Source: Desulfobacterales bacterium (GTDB lineage Bacteria; Desulfobacterota; Desulfobacteria; Desulfobacterales; Desulfosalsimonadaceae). Taken from it: DNA of 6,073 bases. The stretch spans positions 1 to 6,073 of the forward strand of contig JAGTVF010000059.1 of assembly GCA_018224315.1 (NCBI GenBank). The letters are read 5' to 3'. The first letter of the stretch is position 1, and every line of letters begins with the position of its first letter. The translations under genes were made by a program, and so were the position numbers. The notes beneath the pieces are model-generated. The model ran no database searches, was not told where the DNA came from, and worked only from the letters and a program-made list of their open reading frames with translations. This document shows, in pieces, positions 1 to 5,143 of the stretch.

Positions 1-164
1 AGGTATTGTCTTGTTGTGCGGGTGATTTCGGTTGCATCCGGCAGCACGGCGGCGGCTCCGGTCACGGAATTCTGGTTGCAGAACCGACACCTGTGTCTGC
101 ATCCCTTGTGGGGAATAAACACCGGGATCACAAAATGTTTGGCGGTCTGGAGGGGCACATCCAT
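1..164 (-). CDS. Radical SAM protein, N-terminal fragment (3' end outside window)
   Basis: This is an open frame of 54 codons that starts at ATG 164-162 and runs without a stop through the left edge, so only the N-terminus is visible. Residues 13-21 read IPVFIPHKG and lead directly into C22-x3-C26-x2-C29, followed by NQNSVTG. The CxxxCxxC motif is the classic radical SAM ligand set for a [4Fe-4S] cluster that cleaves S-adenosylmethionine. The 'PxFIPHxGC....C.FCNQ' context resembles the bacterial Elp3/HemN-like radical SAM proteins often annotated only as 'radical SAM protein'. The start lies 3 nt beyond the rnc stop, which implies co-transcription and probable coupling with RNase III. A purine-rich GGAA just inside the rnc end could serve as a weak ribosome binding site. 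The substrate cannot be read from this fragment, but an RNA-modification role is conceivable given the neighbour. The motif assignment is firm and the subfamily is tentative. Confidence 0.85.
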   Translation of the reverse strand, partial: MDVPLQTAKHFVIPVFIPHKGCRHRCRFCNQNSVTGAAAVLPDATEITRTTRQY

Positions 165-167
165 TAT

Positions 168-866
168 TTATTCCGGATCTGAGGTCAGGCGGGCATAAGC
201 TTTTTGGGCCGCGTCCTGTTCAGCCCCTTTTTTGTTTTTGCCCGTGCCGTAGACCCGAATGCCGCTGACCGAAAGCGCCACGCGAAAGGTCTTGTCATGA
301 TCGGGTCCGCTTTCTTCGATGATTTCATAGGCCGGCATATTCTGGTGCCGGCCCTGGACGTATTCCTGCAGCAGGCTTTTGAAATCATAGGTGGGTTCTT
401 TTTCTTCAATGGCATCGAGAAACACGGCAAAATGCCGGGAGATCACCTCAAAGGCCCGGGCGAAACCGCCGTCTAGATAGACTGCGGCGACCAGGGCTTC
501 AAAGGCGTCAGCCAGGATGGAGAATTTCTGCTGACCCCGGGAGCGCTGCTCGCCTTTTCCCAGCTGAAGGTATCGGCCCAGACCGATGTTTTTGGCGGCA
601 GCGGCCAGGCGGTTTTCATTGACCAGCCCGGCGCGCACCCGGGACAAATCCCCTTCGGCAAGTCCGGGAAACCGATCCATTAAGAGATGGCTGACAATGA
701 GGTTGAGTACGGCATCTCCCAGAAACTCCAGCCGTTCATTGTCTTCCATGGGGCCGTTTTGCTCATGCACAAAGGATCTGTGCCGCAGGGCGGTGGCCAG
801 GGTCTGCCGGTTGGCAAACCGGTATTCAAGCGAGGTTTCGAGTTCCGAAAAATCAGGGGTATGCAT
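168..866 (-). CDS. rnc: Ribonuclease III
   Basis: Ribonuclease III is a Mg2+-dependent homodimer that cleaves double-stranded RNA, including rRNA precursors and structured mRNAs, in the cytoplasm. The protein is 232 aa, a normal length. The catalytic domain spans about residues 7-155 and holds the family signature NERLEFLGDAVL at 43-54. The acidic residues corresponding to the E. coli active site are E44, E47 and D51, and the second cluster is D120 and E123 in ADAFEALVAAVYLDGG. The double-stranded RNA-binding domain spans about 160-230, starting DFKSLLQEYVQG and ending in the basic GKNKKGAEQDAAQKAY helix. Both domains are intact. The ATG at 866 has AGG four nucleotides upstream. The gene begins 9 nt after the PHP gene stops and ends 3 nt before a radical SAM gene, so it is probably one member of a run of co-transcribed genes. 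The common rnc-era arrangement is not seen here. Confidence 0.97.
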   Translation of the reverse strand: MHTPDFSELETSLEYRFANRQTLATALRHRSFVHEQNGPMEDNERLEFLGDAVLNLIVSHLLMDRFPGLAEGDLSRVRAGLVNENRLAAAAKNIGLGRYLQLGKGEQRSRGQQKFSILADAFEALVAAVYLDGGFARAFEVISRHFAVFLDAIEEKEPTYDFKSLLQEYVQGRHQNMPAYEIIEESGPDHDKTFRVALSVSGIRVYGTGKNKKGAEQDAAQKAYARLTSDPE

Positions 867-875
867 GTTGCCTGT

Positions 876-1766
876 CTATCCGGTGGAAGTCCGGTCCTGC
901 AGGGTGCGGCAGAGCCGGACAAAGAGCTCATATGGAACGTGTAATTCTCCGGCTCCGGTGCCCATGCGGATCTCCGGGTTGATGTCTCCGTGAAAATCGC
1001 TGCCGCCGGTGAGCAAAAGATCATATTGTTCTGCAATCGCCTCAAAGGCAGCCGTTTGCGCCGGACTGTGGCCGCTGTAATATGCTTCCAGACCGTCTAA
1101 GCCCATGGCCGTAAGAGCGGCTATCAGTTTTTCAAGCTCTCCGCCGGGTTCAAAGCCCAGCAAACCGGGATGGGCCAGCACGGCCACGCCGCCGCTTTGG
1201 TGGATGTGGAAAATGGCTTCCTCCGGGTTGATCCGGAACCTGTCCACATAAGCGGGCTGTCCTTTGCCCAAAAAGCGGTCAAAGGCATCGTCAATGGAGG
1301 CGGCATACCCCTTTTTCACCAGGTGGGCGGCGATGTGGGGGCGGGCGATTTCGTCTTTCCGGGCTTCGGCTGTAACGTCGGCCATTTGAATATCAATGCC
1401 CAGATCCGCCAGTTTTTCAAGTATGCGGGGATTTCTCCGGGCCCGCGATTGCTGCTGTTTTTCAAGCAGTTCCTGCAGCGGCGGATTGTACGGATCAAAT
1501 CCGTAGCCCAGAAGATGCATGCTGCCGGCCGCATTAAATCCCCGCGGAAATTCGGAGCTGATTTCCACGCCGGAGATAAACGCGGGTCCCTCCGAAAGCT
1601 TGAGCTGCAGGGCGATCTTGACCCCGGCTACTGTGTCATGATCTGTGATGGAGATGGCGGCAAGACCGCATGCCGCAGCCCTGGAAAGGATTTGAGCAGG
1701 CGCAAGGCTTCCGTCCGAAGCATTGGAATGAATGTGTAAGTCGATTTTCCCGGATTTATCATCCAA
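876..1766 (-). CDS. PHP-domain metal-dependent phosphoesterase (TrpH/YciV-like)
   Basis: This is a PHP (polymerase and histidinol phosphatase) family phosphoesterase of 296 aa, close in size to E. coli YciV/RNase AM (about 293 aa). That family removes phosphate from 3',5'-nucleoside bisphosphates such as pAp and trims short or 5'-monophosphorylated RNA. Metal-binding motifs are in the expected order: DLHIHSNASDG at 9-19, ITDHD at 40-44, a VEISSEF glutamate, RPHIAAHLVKKG, VAVLAHPG and C-terminal GGSDFHGD. All motif residues expected for a trinuclear metal site appear present. The start is uncertain. I chose TTG 1766-1764, 2 nt after the dksA stop, with GGA 8 nt upstream, because it puts the first motif where the family usually has it. 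A GTG at 1814-1812 is in frame and gives 312 aa, but its extra 16 residues are translated from the dksA 3' end in another frame. It is followed 9 nt later by rnc. Family call is strong; exact substrate is inference. Confidence 0.9.
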   Translation of the reverse strand: MDDKSGKIDLHIHSNASDGSLAPAQILSRAAACGLAAISITDHDTVAGVKIALQLKLSEGPAFISGVEISSEFPRGFNAAGSMHLLGYGFDPYNPPLQELLEKQQQSRARRNPRILEKLADLGIDIQMADVTAEARKDEIARPHIAAHLVKKGYAASIDDAFDRFLGKGQPAYVDRFRINPEEAIFHIHQSGGVAVLAHPGLLGFEPGGELEKLIAALTAMGLDGLEAYYSGHSPAQTAAFEAIAEQYDLLLTGGSDFHGDINPEIRMGTGAGELHVPYELFVRLCRTLQDRTSTG

Positions 1767-1768
1767 GT

Positions 1769-2131
1769 TTATAATCCAAGGGCTTTTTCCTGGGCTTCCT
1801 CTTTGGTTTTGCACTCAATGCACAAAGTGGTCACCGGACGAACCTTCAGCCGCTTGGTATCGATATCATCCCCGCATCTTTCACAGATGCCGAAAGTGCC
1901 GTCTTCGATCCGCTCCAGGGCTTTTTTGACCTTTTTAATCAGCTTATGCTCCCGATCCCGGATACGCAGCTCAAAGTTTCGTTCTGCTTCATAGGCGGCC
2001 CGGTCCGTGGGGTCCGGAAAATTGCCTTTGGAATCGTGCATATCCGAAACCGTATCCTCGGCCTGGGCCAGCAGTTCCTCAAGTCGTTGGGTTAGCAAAT
2101 CTTTAAAATAATCAATATCTTTTTGATCCAT
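1769..2131 (-). CDS. dksA: RNA polymerase-binding transcription factor DksA
   Basis: DksA binds in the RNA polymerase secondary channel and, together with ppGpp, adjusts promoter activity during nutrient stress. This copy is 120 aa, about 30 residues shorter at the N-terminus than E. coli DksA (151 aa), a size common for the DksA/TraR group. A coiled-coil runs from about residue 5 to 75. Its tip NFPDPTDRAAYEAE carries D40 and D43, which match the two functional tip aspartates of E. coli DksA (D71 and D74), so a true DksA-like activity is plausible. The zinc finger has all four cysteines: C83-x2-C86 and C104-x2-C107. The ATG at 2131 is preceded by AAGGAAG (2143-2137) at 5-nt spacing, the clearest ribosome binding site in the window. 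It is separated from hemA by a 128-nt AT-rich gap, so it may have its own promoter, and the PHP gene follows almost without spacing. Confidence 0.95.
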   Translation of the reverse strand: MDQKDIDYFKDLLTQRLEELLAQAEDTVSDMHDSKGNFPDPTDRAAYEAERNFELRIRDREHKLIKKVKKALERIEDGTFGICERCGDDIDTKRLKVRPVTTLCIECKTKEEAQEKALGL

Positions 2132-2136
2132 AAAAG

Positions 2137-2143
2137 CTTCCTT
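2137..2143 (-). promoter_or_regulatory. Ribosome binding site of dksA
   Basis: The minus strand reads AAGGAAG followed by CTTTT and then the ATG at 2131. This is a near-consensus Shine-Dalgarno with 5-nt spacing, and it fixes the dksA start. Its strength contrasts with the weak sites of the siroheme-type gene and the PHP gene, and fits a gene translated independently. Confidence 0.75.
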
Positions 2144-2198
2144 AACCTGACAATTGCGTTTTCATGCTGATGCTTCAAGACAGCAAAGCGCATTTTAC

Positions 2199-2214
2199 AA
2201 GAAATGTTTTTCTT
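2199..2214. repeat. Perfect 6-bp inverted repeat with 4-nt loop
   Basis: On the minus strand AAGAAA (2214-2209), AACA, then TTTCTT (2204-2199) forms an exact 6-bp inverted repeat with a tetranucleotide spacer. It overlaps the weak promoter-like pair in the same gap. It could be a protein-binding site or a small A/T hairpin, and chance is a realistic alternative. Confidence 0.3.
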
Positions 2215-2223
2215 AACACAACC

Positions 2224-2247
2224 ATTTTTCAAAAGTAAAGGAAAAAT
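2224..2247. repeat. Perfect 7-bp inverted repeat, hemA downstream
   Basis: On the minus strand ATTTTTC (2247-2241) is followed by a 10-nt spacer and GAAAAAT (2230-2224), an exact reverse complement. It begins 12 nt after the hemA stop codon. The stem is nearly all A/T and no T-run follows, so it would be a weak hairpin; it could be an operator or chance in AT-rich DNA. Confidence 0.35.
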
Positions 2248-2259
2248 CAGCAGGCCGTA

Positions 2260-3594
2260 TTACTCTTCTTCCAGGTTGAAGACGTTGCGGATCAGGTCTA
2301 TGTACAGGGACTTGTCCCGGTGCGAGCCGGGATTTTTGAGAAATTGCATGGGATCATGGAGGATTTTTTTGATCACGGCTTCATTCATTCTTTCCAGCGC
2401 GTCAATGTCGTCCTGGTTGAGGTGGTCCAGAAAATGGAGGGTCTTGTTGAGTTCAGCGGCGAATATGGTTGACAGTTTGCTTTGCAGGTCCTTGATTGTG
2501 GGTACCACGTCAAGGCTGTCATACCACTGCTGGAACCGGAAAGCGGCTTCGTCGATGATGCGCTCGGCCCTGGCGGATTCGCTTTTTCTGGATTCCATGT
2601 TTTCCTCGATAACCCCCTGCAGTTCATCAATATCGTAGACGTATGCGTTGTTGAGTCGGTTGATGGCCGGATCCACATCCCGGGGTACGGCAATGTCGAT
2701 GAAAAACAGGGGTCTGTTTTTTCTTTTGCGCATCACCGGGCGGACCTGATCCCTTGTGAGCACGTAATCTGAAGCGCCCGTGGAACTGATAATGATATCT
2801 GCGGATTCCAGCGTTTGGGTGATTTCCTCAAAGTCAATGGCTTTGCCGGAAAAACGCCGGGCCAGCTCCACGCCAACCGAAAAAGTTCGGTTGGCCACGT
2901 AAAGCGCTCCCGAGGACCGGGACCGGTTTAAATGCTCCACAGCCAGCTCCGCCATTTCCCCGGCGCCCACCAGCAGAACGGTCTTGTCCTCCAACCGGCC
3001 GAAAATTTTGCGGGCCAGTTCCACGGCCGCGTAACTGATCGAAACGGCCCGGTCGCCGATGCCGGTTTCGCTGCGGATGCGCTTGGCCACGGAAAAGGCC
3101 TTGTGCAGAAGGCGGTTTAAGATCACTCCCGTGGCCCTGGCTTCCACAGCGGTTTTATAGGCGGCTTTGACCTGGCCAAGAATCTGGGGCTCTCCCACCA
3201 CCATGGAATCAAGGCTGGATGCCACCCGGAACAGGTGGCGCACCGCATCGGCACCGGTGTAAGTGTACATGGCCTGCCGAAGCCGGGCTACGCTCACATT
3301 CCGGCTGCCGGCGATGTGGGCCTCCACATGCTGAATTGCGGATTGGGGGTCATGGGCGGTCATAAGCATTTCCACCCGATTGCAGGTGGAAAGAATTACA
3401 ATTTCGCGGATTTTCGGGTGGTCTCTGAGTTCCCGGATTGTGCTGCGGCTCTCTTCCGGGGAAAAAGCCAAACATTCCCGCAACTCCACCGGAGCGGAGG
3501 TATGGCTGATGCCGGCAATGACGATTTCCGGCAGCTGCTCCTTGCCGGGAAATTTTCGGGTTTCAGCAGAAGGGCTACCAACGGGTAAATTCAT
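2260..3594 (-). CDS. hemA: Glutamyl-tRNA reductase
   Basis: HemA reduces glutamyl-tRNA(Glu) to glutamate-1-semialdehyde with NADPH, the first committed step of the C5 route to 5-aminolevulinate and all tetrapyrroles. The protein is 444 aa, a usual length. The catalytic domain opens with IVIAGISHTSAPVELRE (about 24-40), and the nucleophilic cysteine is C71 in LSTCNRVEML. The hallmark SLDSMVVGEPQILGQVKAAY lies at 127-146. The NADPH-binding domain has VLLVGAGEMAELAVEHL at 206-222 and FIDIAVPRDVDPAI at 298-311. The dimerisation domain is the helical C-terminus from about 330. I chose ATG 3594-3592 because GGAGGGG lies 6 nt upstream at 3607-3601. The same frame stays open to an ATG at 3726, but that extension lies inside ccsA and has no HemA-like sequence. 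The gene overlaps the ccsA end by 20 nt, which suggests translational coupling. Confidence 0.97.
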   Translation of the reverse strand: MNLPVGSPSAETRKFPGKEQLPEIVIAGISHTSAPVELRECLAFSPEESRSTIRELRDHPKIREIVILSTCNRVEMLMTAHDPQSAIQHVEAHIAGSRNVSVARLRQAMYTYTGADAVRHLFRVASSLDSMVVGEPQILGQVKAAYKTAVEARATGVILNRLLHKAFSVAKRIRSETGIGDRAVSISYAAVELARKIFGRLEDKTVLLVGAGEMAELAVEHLNRSRSSGALYVANRTFSVGVELARRFSGKAIDFEEITQTLESADIIISSTGASDYVLTRDQVRPVMRKRKNRPLFFIDIAVPRDVDPAINRLNNAYVYDIDELQGVIEENMESRKSESARAERIIDEAAFRFQQWYDSLDVVPTIKDLQSKLSTIFAAELNKTLHFLDHLNQDDIDALERMNEAVIKKILHDPMQFLKNPGSHRDKSLYIDLIRNVFNLEEE

Positions 3595-4396
3595 TGTGAT
3601 GCCCCTCCAGTAGTAAATTGACGCCCAAAAAGGTAAAAAGCATGGCTGCAAATCCGATAATGGCGAAAATGGCCGCCTTTCGACCCCGCCAGCCGGCCAC
3701 CAGCCGTTCATGGAGAAGGGCGGCATAGATCAGCCAGGTAATGCCGGACCAGACCTCCTTGGGATCCCAGCTCCAGAAACGCCCCCACACGGAATGGGCA
3801 TAGACAAATCCGGTGACCAATCCCACGGTCAGGGCGGTAAAGCCGATGATGACAAATTGATATCCTGTGTTGTCCAGTAGTTCCAGGGAGGGCAGGCGCC
3901 TGAAGAAAAACCGGTGCTTTTTGAACTTGATGTTGCGCTCCTGGATCAAATACAGCACACCCGCGGCACAGGCCAGGGCCAGGCAGGCCTCACCGATAAA
4001 AATGACCACCACGTGGACAATGAGCCAGAACCCGGTCAGGGATGTCTCGATATCAGCGGCGGTATCCGGAACAAAAAAGGCAGCTGCCGCCACCAGGGTG
4101 ATAAGGGGGGCGGCAAATATCCCAAGGATTTTCAGGCGGCTTTTCCACCACAGCACCAGAAACACGAAAGCCAGGGTCCATGCGGCAAACCACAGGGTTT
4201 CGTGAAGGTTGCGCACGGGTATCGTCCCTGCCCGCAAAACCGCTTCTGCCAGCAGCAGGGTGTGGATGACAAACCCGGCGGTGATCAAGGCGTAGGCCAG
4301 TTGATTGTAGCCGTTTTTTTGCCGGAACAAAAACCCGGCATATGCGGCAGATCCAATCAGATAGCAGCAAATGGCCGGAAGCAGTGCATAATTCAT
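3575..4396 (-). CDS. ccsA: Cytochrome c biogenesis protein CcsA / HemX-type membrane protein
   Basis: This is an integral membrane protein of 273 aa with about eight hydrophobic helices (roughly 1-24, 34-54, 66-84, 90-110, 122-152, 180-200, 215-232, 242-264). The tryptophan-rich heme-handling motif WGRFWSWDPKEVW is at 204-216, as in CcsA/ResC of System II cytochrome c maturation, where the protein presents heme to CcsB/ResB for attachment to apocytochromes. Candidate heme-ligand histidines include H45, H128, H201 and H229. The C-terminal FTFLGVNLLLEGHHNEF also matches the family. The ATG at 4396 has GAGGG four nucleotides upstream. It lies 50 nt after the siroheme-type gene and its last 20 nt overlap hemA. 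That position is also typical of HemX, a relative encoded next to hemA in Bacillus-type operons that lowers HemA abundance, so a role in HemA control is an alternative. No ccsB/resB partner is in the window. Confidence 0.9.
   Translation of the reverse strand: MNYALLPAICCYLIGSAAYAGFLFRQKNGYNQLAYALITAGFVIHTLLLAEAVLRAGTIPVRNLHETLWFAAWTLAFVFLVLWWKSRLKILGIFAAPLITLVAAAAFFVPDTAADIETSLTGFWLIVHVVVIFIGEACLALACAAGVLYLIQERNIKFKKHRFFFRRLPSLELLDNTGYQFVIIGFTALTVGLVTGFVYAHSVWGRFWSWDPKEVWSGITWLIYAALLHERLVAGWRGRKAAIFAIIGFAAMLFTFLGVNLLLEGHHNEFTRW
3601..3607 (-). promoter_or_regulatory. Ribosome binding site deciding the hemA start
   Basis: The minus strand carries GGAGGGG just upstream of CATCACAATG. This strong purine tract sits inside the ccsA coding sequence and supports the ATG at 3594 over the upstream in-frame ATG at 3726. 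Confidence 0.7.
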
Positions 4397-4446
4397 CTAT
4401 CCCTCATTACAGGCAACTGTCTGGTGTTTGCCGGTCAACGCCGGGG

Positions 4447-5130
4447 TCATTGTTTCTGCTGACGGCAGCCGGTTTCCAGAAGCGCGTCATAATCAAAATC
4501 GTCTCCCAGTACTTCATGGAGCAGTCGGTTGATGGCTTCTTTGTCCCTGTTGTGGATCATGTCCAGCAGACCATTGTCAATGAGTTTTTCAAACAAGGGC
4601 TTGTGCGCCTCGGGGGCGTGTTCGGCAGCCAGCAGTTTTTCCCGGATGGCGCCCATGAGTCCGAGAAATGTGGTATATTCCTCTCCGAACTGCTTTTCAA
4701 GCTGTTTTCGCAAATGCTTTGCAAAAGCCGGACTTTTGCCGGAGGTGGAAACGGCAATGGACAGATCGCCCCGGCGAACCACTGCCGGCAGGATAAAACT
4801 GCAGGCATCGGGCACGTCCGCGATGTTGCACAAAATATTGCGGCTTTGGGCGTCTGTGCTGATCTGGCGGTTTAATGCCGCATCGTTGGTGGCCCCGATG
4901 ACCAGAAATTGGTCATCCAGATCCGTTGTTTGGTAGGGCCGCCGGATCACCCGCAGGGGCTGGAATTCATCGATTTGCTGGAAATCCGGGTGAAATTCCG
5001 GGCTGACCACGGTCACAATGGCACCGCAGTCCAGCAGGCCCCCGACCTTGCGCAGGGCCACGGCGCCGCCGCCCACAACCAGGCATTTCCGGTTTTGAAT
5101 ATCAATGTAAACAGGATAATATTTTTTCAT
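4447..5130 (-). CDS. sirC: Precorrin-2 dehydrogenase / sirohydrochlorin ferrochelatase-type protein (Met8/CysG-N)
   Basis: This protein oxidises precorrin-2 to sirohydrochlorin with NAD+, and in some members also inserts Fe2+ to make siroheme. It is 227 aa, matching a stand-alone Met8/CysG N-terminal unit without the C-terminal uroporphyrinogen-III methyltransferase. The N-terminal Rossmann motif is CLVVGGGAVALRKVGGLLDCGA at about 16-37. The family block NIADVPDACSFILPAVVRRG spans 102-121, with D105 at the position of the catalytic aspartate of CysG and Met8p, followed by LSIAVSTSGKSPAFAKHLR. The C-terminal helical part (about 145-215) is the dimerisation region. In some sulfate reducers the equivalent protein acts only as dehydrogenase and a separate chelatase inserts the metal, so chelatase activity is not assured. 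The ATG at 5130 is 13 nt after the DHH gene with no clear Shine-Dalgarno, suggesting coupling to the upstream gene. Family call is strong; the symbol is by analogy. Confidence 0.92.
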   Translation of the reverse strand: MKKYYPVYIDIQNRKCLVVGGGAVALRKVGGLLDCGAIVTVVSPEFHPDFQQIDEFQPLRVIRRPYQTTDLDDQFLVIGATNDAALNRQISTDAQSRNILCNIADVPDACSFILPAVVRRGDLSIAVSTSGKSPAFAKHLRKQLEKQFGEEYTTFLGLMGAIREKLLAAEHAPEAHKPLFEKLIDNGLLDMIHNRDKEAINRLLHEVLGDDFDYDALLETGCRQQKQ

Positions 5131-5143
5131 ATTTCATTGCTTT

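Larger units (their letters stand above)
2132..2259 (-). promoter_or_regulatory. hemA-dksA intergenic region, candidate dksA promoter/leader
   Basis: This is the longest non-coding stretch in the window at 128 nt, and it is visibly richer in A and T than the flanking genes. It holds two inverted repeats (listed separately) and the dksA ribosome binding site. A weak sigma70-like pair is possible on the minus strand: TTGTGT at 2221-2216 and TGTAAA at 2199-2194 with a 16-nt spacer. It matches the consensus at only 3/6 and 4/6 positions, so I offer it as a guess. No GC-rich stem with a T-run is present, so I see no standard intrinsic terminator for hemA. Separate transcription of dksA is inferred from gap length and composition. 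Confidence 0.35.

Noticed and set aside
1170..1739. 189-codon open frame on the plus strand
   Set aside because: It is antisense to the PHP-domain gene, with no family motif and no independent ribosome binding site context; treated as a shadow.
3595..3726. 44-residue N-terminal extension of HemA
   Set aside because: The frame is open, but the added sequence overlaps ccsA coding DNA, does not resemble HemA, and the strong ribosome binding site points to ATG 3594.
4412..4432. 5-bp inverted repeat (GGCAA / TTGCC) between the siroheme-type gene and ccsA
   Set aside because: The stem is short, the loop is 11 nt and no T-run follows, so it does not qualify as a terminator and is probably chance.
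3914..4462. 182-codon plus-strand frame opposite ccsA
   Set aside because: The sequence is rich in Gln, Gly and Lys, as expected for the complement of a hydrophobic membrane-protein gene. No domain is recognisable.
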